Notes: generated from the letters alone by a model not told the origin. A stretch of DNA of 64,000 nucleotides from Montifringilla adamsi (GCA_017590115.1 JAGGNK010006448.1:6992099-7056098); one strand, 5' to 3'; positions 12,021-23,436 are shown, numbered from the stretch's first letter. Program-made: numbers and translations.

Positions 12021-14483
12021 ACATTTCAAAGACTGAGACTCTTCTACTGGTCTACCATGTCCTGGTGTCCTGCTGAGGTGGAAGAACAAATTCAAAAGTA
12101 GTATAGGACAACCTCTCAATACTGGACAGTTTTTTTAACATGAGAAAACCAAAGCAAAATAAAACAATGAAAAGAAATTCTAAGAATTCTTTCATTTCAT
12201 TAATGCATTTTTTTTCAAAGCCAATTACAGTCACATTTCAAATTCAGTGGAAAAATCTCAAAGGAAAAGTCTGCACTTCCTTGTTTGTAAGGAGCAGGAA
12301 TACTCACAGAATAGGGTAAATTTTCATTACTTTTATTGTATACTCCAAATTAGTTATTTCTTTCTCTGCATATGATGTGATTTAATGTGCTTGTTAATAT
12401 AAATGTTCTTTTTACTTAGCTTTTTTGCACTGTAGATAAGATTTATACATTCAGATTATGTTGTTTTGACATTTTTCTCATCTAGCTTCAGACATGAAAA
12501 TAGTTTAAATATCTACATTTAGACAGCTAATGTGTCTAAATTACCACTGCAGATAGACTTATTCTCCTCAAGGAAATCATAATGTAATTTACATCTGAAT
12601 ATTTTCAGTTTTGCTTATAACTGTGTGTTTTCTTCCACATTTTGTGAGCTGTTCTTCTAAATGTATTACTGTGTTATTTTGGGGGCTTTTGTCTTTGGAA
12701 ACTTAGATTTACTTTATCCTCCTAATGACCTGCCATCATGTTTATCTGGTAAATTTGAAATAAAGATACATGATGACAAAAATCTTCTATAAGTAATCTC
12801 CTAAATGCAAATTGGTAAATAACCAATTGCTTTCAATACAAAAAATTAGAAGTATGTGTCATTCCTTCTATAGCATTTTGAGTTAATGCAGTAATCACCA
12901 TTTCTTATTTTAAACTTTTCATACATGGCCACCAAATAATGTTTCATCTTTTTTTTTTCCAATCTAGGAAATTTACATGAGTTCCCTGAGTTGTTCTGAG
13001 AACTTCTTGCTGTAATCCCTTTGGACAAGGTTTTATTCTTTTAATTACTGTGGAAACTTGCTGGGGACGGGAGTGGGGGGGTGGTTTGAGGTTTCTTTTT
13101 GGTTGGTTGGAGGGTTTTGTATGGTTTTGGTTTTATTTCTTTTGCATAAACTGACTGTTTTTGATTTTGGAAGGTACAGAACATTATCACTGTCAACAAT
13201 CTTCTCACGATTTTAAATAGCTTATTTTAGACACTAGTAAGTGTTGTAGGGCTGTAGAACATGTTCCTCCAGGCTTTTCCCCTGCTTTTTTTTTTTTCAT
13301 CTTCTATGTTATGTAGAATAAATTTGTATTCAAGATTTTATATTATAGTTGTACATTTTCTCCCTTAAAGGGTATGGTGCAGTGATTATTTAAATGCATG
13401 CAAAAAACCATGAGTTGTTCCATGGGTCAGTAATTTTTCATGATAGTGTGAGGGAAATTGTTGTTATCTTAGGAAATACGCTATATTATGACATACAATT
13501 TCAGTTCTCTGTATTACTTACCAGTATTGAGACCTTGGTAGATATAAGAATTGTATTGTTTTGCCTTAGCAAAAACTTTTGACACTGCACAAAGCAGAGT
13601 AATTTTCATTCTTGAATGAGTTCTAAACAACTGGCTTCAGCCAGAAATACCACACAAATCTGCAGAAAACCAGCCTGTGCCTCAAGGAGTAAGGATAATA
13701 GAAGTAATGGCATGCAAAAGAAAAAGTTCTGAGAAAGCTGGGATGATGAGTTTGGATCCACGTTGTCAGTGTATGGGTTTGTTGTTGCAGTAGAAGAACC
13801 AGAAGAATGATCACAAATGTGATGTAGATTTCTATAGTAAAACCACATTCCTCTGTTGTACACAACAAAATAAATCTGTTGTGGAAGGCATAATGAATCC
13901 CAAGACTGAAGTTATATTTCAGGGCATACATATCTTAAAACTTGACAAATGGAAAAAAAAAAAAAAAGGAAGCAGAAATCTGAGAACATGGACAGCAGGA
14001 TTTAGTCAAATGCATAAGAATATGAATTTAACATAAATTACAACTTCCCTGGTAAATCTTACTCCATGAATATTAGAGATTTGTCATTTTGTAGATGCAT
14101 TATCTAGTGGACATTTCAGAAAAATTCTTCAGATCGTTGTCTGGTCTGAATAGATTGTGGCAATTAAATAGTCAAAAAATAGTGCATCATGTGATGTCCT
14201 CATGTGAGGACAAGCAATTGGGTGTAAGGGAAATTGGTACTTAAAACAGTTAGAATGAGCTTACAAGGGAAGCAGGAAGTTAGAGTGTTGAAAAATTGAC
14301 ATTCAAAATAAAAGGCTGTGCTGAAATGCTGGAAAATTTTGTAATATATTATGGGGAGGAAGATTAATATAGATATTTGTGACAGTGGCAGAATAAGAAA
14401 AAAGAGTCTAAGAGATGGGTAAAAACACAGGAATTACCCAATAAAGAAGGAGTCTAAGAGACAGGGATGCTGTTTGCCACTCT
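12021..14483. other. Unique AT-rich DNA with G/T-rich segment, no gene seen
   Basis: Contents are ordinary AT-rich sequence, a G/T-rich segment at about 13060-13130 including a G-quadruplex motif (listed separately), and an A15 run at 13953-13967. Overlapping minus-strand frames at 13606-13931 have unremarkable translations. A 12-bp direct repeat occurs at 14404-14415 and 14450-14461, just upstream of the next CR1 fragment. Confidence 0.5.
13063..13081 (+). other. Putative G-quadruplex motif
   Basis: G-runs at 13063-13066, 13069-13071 and 13075-13081 satisfy four G-triplets with loops of 1-3 nt (the last run splits as GGG-G-GGG). It is followed by further G/T-rich sequence to about 13130, so the plus strand is strongly G/T-biased. 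Formation in vivo is not shown by sequence. Confidence 0.6.
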
Positions 14484-15335
14484 AGGGAGAAAATTCATGT
14501 GACCAAAGCTCAACTGAAGTAGAAGCTGGCCAGAACTGTGAGAGACAGTAAAAAGAGTTTTTCCAAATCTATGAATGGCAAAAGGCAGTGTAGAAATAAC
14601 ATTGACCTGTTACAGGATGCGGATGGCCACCTCACAGAGACAAAGCAGAGGTGTCTAATGCATTTTTTGCCTCTGTCTTCAGCATGGATTATTGACCAAG
14701 GCTGTGTCAGTGTCCTGAGCTGGAGGACCATGACTGCAAGAATGGTGAACTCCCAGGTGATCTTGAATTTTTGCAGGATCAAGATGGATCCCTAAAAATC
14801 TGTAGGGACTGATGGGATTCATCCAAGAGTCCTCAAATGACAATGGATGTCATGGCAAAATCTTTCTTGATGATTTTTGAGTAGTCCTAGAATTCAGAAT
14901 GGTCTTGGCTGACTGGAAGCTGGTGAATGTTGTCCCAATTTTCAAGAGGGGCAAGAAGGACTACCCTGGAACTACAGGCCTGTCAGTCTCACTTTAGTAC
15001 TTGATAAAGTTATGATGAAGATTATTCTGGGAGATATTGAAAAACAATGGAGTCATTGGTTACAGCCAGCACAGCTTCTTGAGGGGAAAGTCCAGCTTAT
15101 CAAATCTGATTTCCTTTTATCACAAGGTAACCCACCTAGCTGATCAAGGAAAGCCAGTTGATGTTATCTGCGCTGATTTCAGTAAAGCCTTCAATACTCT
15201 CTCTCATAGCGTCCTTCTGGACAAAATGTCCAGCATTCAGGTGGATAAACACATCAAGGGATGGGTGAGTAACTGTCTCATGGGATGGGTACAAATGATT
15301 ATAGTAAATGAGGTGACATCAGACTGGTGACAGGA
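14484..15335 (+). mobile_element. CR1 LINE fragment, ORF2 linker and reverse transcriptase
   Basis: Two plus-strand reading frames carry decayed CR1 ORF2. The first (about 14538-14795) contains 'MNGKRQCRNNIDLLQDADG', matching the CR1 segment between endonuclease and reverse transcriptase. The second frame (15037-15330), offset by a frameshift, contains the start of the RT palm with motif A, 'DVICADFSKAFNTLSHSVLLD'-like, in which the first catalytic Asp is conserved. The second catalytic box (YADD) is missing because the copy ends first. The region between holds 'NVVPIFKRGKKD'-like remnants. The copy is truncated at both ends with no CR1 3' UTR, which means later deletion or rearrangement. Confidence 0.92.
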
Positions 15336-17089
15336 AAACTAGGTTTTTTTGTCCCTTCTCTGTCTGACTGCTTACATAATCAAGAAAAAGAGAAGGATGT
15401 AATATTTTTCCCACAAATATTCTCTTTAATACTGTGAGTTAAAACATCTCCGAGACACAATATAACTCTTTTCTTTAACTCTTTTTCTTCATTTGAAAAA
15501 GTCAATTATTTAAAGACTTTCATGCTTCATCCAACAGACTCACAAATGAAAAACTAAAAAAATATCATATACTAATGATAAAATCCTTAAGAAATAGCTA
15601 AGAATAGTACTAAAAAATTGTGAAATCAATTTTTTCCCTGATTAACTACAAAAAAAACCCTCATACCTTAATGTTTTTCTTTTCATAATTTGCTTGTAAC
15701 ATTTTTCTAAAAAGGAATTTTCACAAATGAGTAGCAGACCAGTATTTATAGCAGTGGCTTTTCATGAAGCAATACTAAAAATCCTTACAAGTAGTAAATT
15801 CAATGATAGTTTTTTTTCTTTCCCATTCAAAAATAAAAAAGCAGAAACTACGTCTAATGCTTTCATTACAGCCTTTTATGCTTGCTGTTTAATTGTCTGC
15901 TACATTTCTGCTCAAATAATATTTGTTGATAAATTTTTAGTACCAAAACAACCAGTGTGTTTTTCCTAAGTAGAAGACATTCCTTAGGGTTTATTTTTTT
16001 TCTTGAAGTGATAAAGTACAGTGTTCATTTAATATAAATAATATTTCTTTTATACTTCTAGTTATAGTCATCTGTTAAACAAGGAAATATCACATCTATT
16101 GTAGTTTTTGCCCTTCAAAAATATGGGTAAATGGCACATAATAAAACCAGAAGTTTTGGTTCAGAAATTTTGGTGTGTTTAGATCTCACACAGAAACTTC
16201 ATAGTTTCAGATGTTGTCATTGCCAGGAAAACTCAACATAAATATTTAGCACGAAAATTATACCACTACAAAGTCTTATTTTTTGAAGTTGCTGTTGGCA
16301 TGCATGGTGTAAACATGATGATTCAGTTTTTATTTAGCCACAGAATAAATAGAGAATTTCCGAGTACCAGCATATTTATACCATAAAATTATATTAGTAA
16401 TTGGTTCCAAGTCTCTCTTGGGTTCCATTTATATTTATAAATAATGTGCATTGCCTGCTTACAGAGCATTGTTAGTCACTTCCAGAATGTCTCTTCTAGT
16501 TCATTCAAAAGTAATTACACACTTATTGCTGTGCTCTAAGGATGGCACTAGTCACAATTTTCCAAAGAAATGTCATCTTGCTGTTCTGGACTATTGTGGA
16601 CTAATAGCTGGCCACAACTCCCCTACTTCCTGTCAAACAGGGAGATTAAAAAAATAAAAGAAGAAAAGTCATAAAAAGGTTTATATATCACTTTCAAAAG
16701 AGGTGAAAGACTGGAAAGCATCCAGCTCTTGCTGATGTCAGAGATTGCTAATACTTATTCAGTCCCCCTGATATTTAGAAAACTTTGGCAATGAATGAAA
16801 GCATTCACCAGAGATGAAGCTGTACTTGAAAAGTCTAAAAATAAACACAGGCTATGTTTATTTCACTGAAATTGGTACTTTCAAGTATCTCAGAAATTTT
16901 ATGAGGAGAATATTTATGATTTGACAGTTTTATGATAGTAGGAAAAAAAATTGTAACATTATTTCAAGCTATTCTGAATATTTCACAAGAGTAATGATCT
17001 TTGCAACACCAAAAAAAAAAGACACAAAACTAGCAAACATTAAAAAATCTGAAAAAAAGACCTTAGGTGTCCATTTGCCTCGTTCTCCT
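15336..17089. other. Unique AT-rich DNA, no gene seen
   Basis: I see no recognised repeat. The frame at 15727-15969 (80 codons) contains a hydrophobic stretch but has strongly AT-driven composition and no homology I can name. The frame at 16451-16657 is likewise unrecognised. Confidence 0.5.
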
Positions 17090-17490
17090 GCCTGAAGGCA
17101 AAAATCACAGTACATGTACTTGTCTAGACAGTTTCTAAAGATTTCCTGTGACAGAAATGTGACAGTTTCCCAAATAATCTAACCCATTGCTAGCTTATAT
17201 GTCCTGAAAAACTCTTTCCCTATGTTAATGTATCCTTTGAGCTGCCTACCACTGGTTTGAAGAACAGAATATTCTCTTCATCTGTGCTTCAAACCTTTAC
17301 ATCTATAATTTTTCTTTCTTTAAGCTAAATATCCCTAGCTCTCCAATCCATTTTGTGCATCATATTTTCTAGATTTCTGACAATTTTCTTTCTCTTGCTG
17401 GGTTCTGGCAAAGAGGTCTATATTATCTTTGTGTGTCCCAAAATTAAATGCATGATTGGAGCAGATGACTTTCCACTTTGCATGTGAGAT
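17090..17490 (-). mobile_element. Probable ancient CR1/L3-like LINE relic
   Basis: The plus-strand text around 17320-17450 (the segment with 'aagctaaatatccctagctct', then 'catattttctagatttctgac', then a Cys/Trp-rich reverse reading) resembles the reverse complement of the old amniote CR1/L3 3' part of ORF2, where 'aggctaaacatccccagctc' is typical. Similarity is weak and by eye only, with edges very uncertain. It may extend further on both sides. If right, it is far older than the other copies in the window. Confidence 0.4.
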
Positions 17491-18308
17491 GGAAAAATAA
17501 ATTAATTTTGTTTCAGACAATAGATCTATTGTACATGTTGTACACACAACAGAGTAAAAAACATTTGACTTATTGTTCATTATAACTTGCATTTCCCTTG
17601 CTCATTTCTGCTGTTTATTCACCAATGCTGCTTCTTCCATTTCTTCACCCAGTTATTGATAAGTATAAAAAAGTTGGGATTTTTCCGTATCAAATATAAA
17701 CTCTTGAATATCAGACTGAGTTGTCGATATCTATTTTACTTAGACCTACTACTTGAACTGCTTTCAAATCTTCCCCTACATGTCAGCACCAAAATTGACA
17801 ACATTCTTTCTTTTTACACAAATTGCTAATTATTATGGGATGCAGGACAAAAAATAATCTTGCAGTTTAACATTAAGTAAGAAATACCTAATTGCAGAAT
17901 ATAGTTTTCCTATCCCTTAGATGTTCACCTAATGGTGGTTTATATTCCATGAAACGGAACATTTGTTTCTGTGGTGGGTAAGCCTGGGCTAAAATAGATC
18001 TGACTGGGGTAAAAGTAACTTAATTTGTTCCCTCTTAAAATAGATTCTAGTAGTATGAACAAAGACAAACAATAAATCAACACTCTTTCTCCTCATGTCC
18101 TCTTTCCCATGGCCAAATTGTTTTCTTCTCCTTTTTTCCTTCCTACCCTTTCATTCCTGACTCTTAGCCATGCAAAGTAGCACAGGTGAAGGGCACTTGG
18201 GAAACTATGCTTGCAGTTTGCCCTCCCACACTTCTCTCTGTAGAGGACTCTTGCACTGATTTGAGCTATTCAGGTAAATATTTCCCTTCACTGTTCGTCC
18301 TCCATGAA
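17491..18308. other. Unique AT-rich DNA, no gene seen
   Basis: No credible coding frame or repeat is visible apart from pyrimidine-rich sequence at about 18115-18165. The upper part could be continuation of the older LINE relic. Confidence 0.45.
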
Positions 18309-18488
18309 CTGCAGCGATATCTGGTGCAATGCTACAGGCTTGGAAAGCTGGAAAAGCTGCTGGTGGGAAAAGAATCTGAAGGTGCTGTTCCACAGCCATC
18401 TGAATATGAGCTGTCAGTGCTGGATTAACAGCTGGACTCAATGATCTTAAGGGTCTGTCTCACACTAAATGATTCTATGAATCTATGA
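18309..18488 (+). mobile_element. CR1 LINE fragment, internally deleted
   Basis: The first part (from 'ctgcagcgatatctggtgca' through 'ggaaaagctgctggtgggaa' and 'ctgaatatgagctgtcagtg') matches the CR1 ORF2 3' region. It then jumps directly, near 18428, to the CR1 3' end 'ctggactcaatgatcttaag' and an octamer end 'atgattctatgaatctatga'. Several hundred bases that normally lie between these blocks are missing, so this is an internally deleted copy. The frames that overlap it (18186-18441) are by-products of the element. Confidence 0.88.
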
Positions 18489-19211
18489 AGGGATGAAAGG
18501 TACCAAATTTTAAACAATGGGTTTAAATATAGTGTAGATATATTTCCATTGGTTAATAGTAGTTAATTGGTTGGTTAATAGTAATTGCTGATAGTTAACA
18601 AACTACTTTTAGACTATAATTAAGAACTCAGTTTTAACATATACTCCATGTTGAGAAGACTAAAAAGAAAAGTCACATAAAAATATTTTACGACTGTTCA
18701 TGCAGAACTGAGGAGAAATGTAGGTTCTCTGAAATTTTCAGAGTAATGTTTAGTGTTTCTCATTTGACTCATTGCTAGTGCCCTGTCAACCATCCTTTCA
18801 AAGAGCTGCCTCCAATCACCTCATACATTAATGTTCCTTCACCACAAGGAACCATGCTATTTTTTAGGGGAAATATACCGGCTAAGCTTTCCTCAGCAAA
18901 CACTGATTTCCACACCTTTTGCTGAATGATTAATGAAGAGTCAGTGAAAACAGATTACACATCCTGGCTTAATGGATGGACATACTTTATCCTGTTTAGC
19001 AGCTTTATCATGGGGACAAGGGGAAGGATGGCTTTAAAAGAAATAGTCCCACATTAGGTATAAAACTTACACCACCTCAGCATGTTGAAAAATGCCAAAT
19101 TAAGTAATTTGCTCAATGTTACTTACAATTATGCTGCTGAATAAATAAATTTTAAGGATAAAGCCTCTATAATGCAAATTCTAGCCTAATGCTTTACTTA
19201 ATGTCATTAAA
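18489..19211. other. Unique AT-rich DNA, no gene seen
   Basis: Nothing recognisable beyond simple AT-rich sequence with a short TTGGTTAATAGTAATT-type repeat around 18550-18585. Confidence 0.5.
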
Positions 19212-19565
19212 ATGCAAAGGCCAGTTAGTGAATGTCTAATATTTCTGCTTCTGTCCAGCTCCATACATATGAGCCTGCAGCACCTTAGAGCTACCTTCAG
19301 GCAACATAAAGGGGACAGGGTTTTGATCTTAAAGCCATCCAATCTACAAAATGAACAGAAAATGTCAGTGCTTGTTCAAAGTGAGTATTTCATTAAGCCT
19401 AACTCTTTTGTAAGATTTCTGAACCATAAGCATTACGAGGAAGAATGCTTTAGTATTGGAGTATTGGATTACTGGATTCAGTGGGTTGCTTTGGGAGTCT
19501 CTTTTTTGGTATCCTTTTTTGCCACAGCATTAACTTGTAATAAACTAATAGAGACTATTAGATAA
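19212..19565 (+). CDS. Hypothetical 117-aa ORF, type I membrane-like profile (doubtful)
   Basis: This is one of the longest ATG-started frames in the window. The predicted product has a hydrophobic N-terminal stretch (about residues 8-18, 'CLIFLLLSSSI'). A mid-part with mixed charge (residues 24-76) follows, then a hydrophobic segment at about 88-108 ('YWIQWVALGVSFLVSFFATA') and a short polar tail. This order resembles a small single-pass protein with a signal sequence. I do not recognise a family. There is no evident TATA box or polyadenylation context. A competing reading is an internal exon: acceptor 'cttctgtccag' ending at 19258 and donor GTGAGT at 19381 would delimit a 122-bp exon. The ORF may also be a chance frame in DNA of higher than local GC. 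Confidence 0.22.
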   Translation: MQRPVSECLIFLLLSSSIHMSLQHLRATFRQHKGDRVLILKPSNLQNEQKMSVLVQSEYFIKPNSFVRFLNHKHYEEECFSIGVLDYWIQWVALGVSFLVSFFATALTCNKLIETIR

Positions 19566-21060
19566 CAGACTATTATAAAATATCAGGTTTTTCCATTGAG
19601 GTTTGCTACCATCTTGTGAAGGATTGAATAAATAAATTATATGTTATGGTGTAAAGTTTCTGTTGGCATGGAGTTAGAATGTTTAGAGATTCTGAGTGAT
19701 TCAGGTGAATCCAAATGAGTGCTTTATACTTTATATCCTTTCACTAAATATAACAAACAAATAAGTATACTAAAAAGTAGATATTAAAAAAAAACCCTGA
19801 ATATGTGATACACAATTTCCATGATAATTTAGTAATGACAGAGTTTGCCAAAAAAATGCAATTTTCATCAGGCTTACTCATCACCAATCCTCATCTGTAA
19901 ACATATCTCTTTTGAATACTCCTTTTAAAGAACTATAAGAGAACAAAGGTAGAAAAAATTGAATTCTCTCTCATGCAGCCCAGCAACAGAAATTCAAGGG
20001 GTCTGTGACTGCCAGGTGACACAATGGCAGTTGCAGGGATGACAGGAATTTACAGACCATACATCAAAATCAGAGGCACTTAAATTTTAATAAAAAAACC
20101 TTTCCCCAAGCATACACTATCAACTAAGTAATGAAATAAATAAGCAGTGAAAGTAAGCCTCTAAAACTGCAGATCAATGAGCTTCAGATGGGACCCTATG
20201 TCAGATTATTTAATTTGTGTGTTGTGATCAATACTTGCAAACTTGTAATTAAAAATTATGGTTATTAAAAATAAATATGCTTATTTCAGAACTTTGGGAG
20301 TGCCAAGACAAGTGCCAAAGTTCTAGAGAATTTTTCATGAGATATCCATCGAGTCTATGAAATTAGAGTTCATTTGAAAATAGATTTATTATTTAAAAAC
20401 TAAGATAAGGTAAAGCAAGTTTATACATTTGGTGTGATTTTATAAATCTTGAATCTTCTAACTTATTACTACAGTAATAGGCAATTTATGTTTTTAAGAC
20501 TGCCTAGTTAAGAAATGGGAAGGTTCATCTTATGCATGGGTTGAGACAATAAAGATATCCAGGGAACCTGAGCACTGCAACAGTAATGTAAGTTTTTTCT
20601 GGAAATCCTTAACCTGTCATGAGTAATAAAAGTATTATATAAGTGAATTTAACTGTCCATCTTCAGTTTTAGCTCACCCCTTTGTCTTGCTTTTGCTTTC
20701 CTTTAATTCTGAACACTTTTTGTTCTTTTTCCATATTTAATTCCTAGTGTAGCTCAGATTTTCTTTTTCTCTTCTTTTGTTGCCTATATTTATTTCTATT
20801 ACATCCTTTTCCTTCTTTGAAATCATTGTTTATTCTTCTTTCTTTTAGTACCTGTTTTCCAGTTATTTTTTCTCAAGCTCTATTCTTTTTAATGTGGTAT
20901 TTCTCTTGCTGTCATTTCACTTGTCTCAGATTTTTTTTTAATTCTTAAGTTTGCACTAGCCTGTTTTTTCTAAAGAAGCTTTGCTTGTGCAAACACCATA
21001 CTTTTTCAGCTGTCTATCTGTCTCACATCAGCAACTTCTGAATCTGATGGCTCATTACCC
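19566..21060. other. AT-rich DNA grading into a pyrimidine-rich stretch
   Basis: No gene or repeat is recognised. From about 20660 to 20960 the plus strand is strongly T/C-biased, with many CTTT and TTCTT runs, which ends just upstream of the GC-rich patch at 21061. A small inverted repeat (7-bp arms) sits at 20008-20014 / 20025-20031. Confidence 0.5.
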
Positions 21061-21330
21061 AAAGCTGACAGAACAGCGGCAGTCTTAGAGATAAGGCATT
21101 TCCCAACAGGTTTGGGAAAGCTGGCAGTGGGCCGGGGGGGCAGAGATCCAAATCAACGTCCCATCGAATGAGAGGCGGCTCCTACTTGACCTCATTCTGA
21201 GCAGCAGCAGCCCAGGATGCCGGTGCTGCTGTCAGCCAGCCCCGCGCAGGCTGCAGCTTGCCTTGCCATGCAGGTGAGGAGTCGGGGTGGGCGGCAGCCC
21301 CAGACACGAGCAAGGGAAGGATCTGTGCCA
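21061..21330. other. Isolated GC- and CpG-richer patch with splice-donor consensus
   Basis: This stretch stands out from its AT-rich surroundings. About 13 CpG dinucleotides can be counted by eye between 21076 and 21350, whereas neighbouring DNA has almost none. On the plus strand a frame is open from 21095 to TGA at 21275-21277, containing 'EIQINVPSNERRLLLDLILS'. An ATG at 21218 lies in a different frame, and a good donor, CAG|GTGAGG, lies at 21271-21279. It could be a first exon or small CpG island with promoter activity, a GC-biased conserved element, or an old exon relic. It is not recognised as a repeat. Confidence 0.4.
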
Positions 21331-23143
21331 GCAATCTGCAGCCGTCGGACAGCTTCCTCAGCTCCCTTTGCTCATTAACTTTTATTTTGCCCTCTTCCTC
21401 CTACACTACCAATGTTAAGCTAAGCCCAATGCTTTGACTTTTCAGAAAGCTCTTACAGTGCTCAAGCTGTCCACCTTGTCCCTGATATGAATGACAACTG
21501 GCTTTGATGACCAGGCCTATTCCCCTGCATACAAAGTTGACTTATTTACTAATTCTGGATGAGGAAAGCAGATAGAATTAATGTTATCAACTTGATACTT
21601 TTAGGAATAAAGGTCTTAAGTTACTGCATAAGAGAAGCCAAGTCAGTAGAGCAGTTTCTGAAGGCAGAAACATCTGAATTTCTGCGTTTTCACTGTACCA
21701 GAAATAAGAATTCTATGTTGTCCAGTTTTTCAACATTTGTCTCTATTTGAAGGGGTAATTAATAATCCTATTCATTCCAATCAGTGAAACAAACAAACCC
21801 CAAGTCATCTATAGCTACAGAGGAAGCACAGTAGAAGGAGAAAAATCATGCACAATGTACCCTAAATTGCTCAGGGGAAGAGATGCTTCCGCTAAAGATA
21901 CAGGCCTGAATCATGTCTAATGCATATGCAGCACAAAAAGTAAACAAGAAGGAGCTAACAGGAAACCCAGGTAACAACACGATATGTAAATTCAGCTTTT
22001 TATAAATTAAAAAAAGTCACAGCCCGGCTCCCCCTGCAACACACACTCTAAGGGAACACTGCTAGAAGGGGCCAAAAGTATGTTCTGCAGAAAACAGCAC
22101 AAGTACAAGCCTGCTCTCTTTCAAACTTCCAGTGACTCCGTGAAACTGCACTATTTTTTCCATAACAATGTTTAACTGTAGGTTCCTCTCACATCCTACT
22201 TCAATCTTAATTAATAATTTCGATGATGCAGACTCTGGTGTAAGGGAGGAATTTTATATTTAAGCTATATGTACCAGAGATGGAATCTAATTAAAGTTCC
22301 TTACCCTTGGCCAAATATCATAGCTGTAAACTATAAAAAGTGGGCATAATCTACTTCTCTTTCAGATACTCTGTCTTGGAAAAGATGCATTGAACTATTT
22401 TTAAAAGCACATTTTATTCAATATGCAATCCAGTCAGTATAAGTGAGGTGTATACGGATTATATCTGAAATCAGATGCTACAAGAGAAGCATGCAATATT
22501 TTGTTTACTTTCTGGATCATATTATGGTTCACCTGAGAGCCAGACAACTTCATCTAGATAGGTATGAAAGCACTGGGGAAGCTCCAGATCAACAGGGAAA
22601 GACCTAGTAAATTTATGAAACATCAAGAGCTGAACGTTGTCAGTCTTCACTGTGTTTTGGAGACATCTGTGGCCTTTAGTCTTACCCATTTTTACCTGGA
22701 AAAAGAAAATAACTTATTGCAAACTAAGTATAATTTAAACAGCAATCTCTAGAGCTACAGAAAAAAAATGAGAATATACCTGGCAAACAATAATGAAGGC
22801 AGCCTCTTCAGTGAGATGATCAGGAAGTACATATGTAACATGCATATGTATAACAAGCACTCTGAAGAAATGATTTTTAGATAGTTTTGTATTCACACTT
22901 ACCTCAGTAATTCTAAGTCCTCTCTCCCAAATCCCTGGAGTTTGTATTCTCCTTTCTGCCATAAGTAACTATAATGGATTTTTTTTATCATCCTCTTCTC
23001 TACTACCTTTAATCCCACTTTTTTAGAAATGTTAATAAGAATGCATTAATTTAATAGTCTTCTTAGCCACTGCTCCTGCTTGCATGACCTACAATTCTGA
23101 ATCAAAGTAAATTTTTTATTTAAAGATTATATTTTTGAAATAG
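21331..23143. other. Unique AT-rich DNA, no gene seen
   Basis: No credible coding frame or known repeat. AT-rich homeodomain-like sites (TAATTA and similar) are frequent, for example around 22205-22300, but this is expected from base composition. Confidence 0.5.
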
Positions 23144-23436
23144 TATACTTAGTTCTTGGCTGATCACTACGAAAAGGTTGTTTGTAATAATGAAGCTACT
23201 GATAAAGCCATGGTGAAGAAAAGATTAAATATACCTTTAAAAAGACTGGAAAACCTGAAATTCCTCCTCAAATATTTCCTCTATTTGTATTTATATACTT
23301 AGTTCTTGGTTGATCACTACCAAAAGGTTGTTTGTAATAAGCTGATAAAGGCATGGTGAAGAAAAGATTAAATATACTTTTAAAAAGACTGGAAAACCTG
23401 AAATTCCTCCTCAAATATTTCCTCTATTTGTATTTA
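23144..23436. repeat. Two-copy tandem duplication, 150-bp unit
   Basis: Copy 1 (23144-23293, 150 bp) and copy 2 (23294-23436, 143 bp) are directly adjacent. They differ by about four substitutions and one 7-bp deletion in copy 2 (copy 1 'aatgaagctactgataaag' against 'aagctgataaag'). Both start with 'tatacttagttcttgg' and end in 'cctctatttgtattta'. The duplication is young, and the unit is otherwise unique AT-rich sequence with no coding content. Confidence 0.93.
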
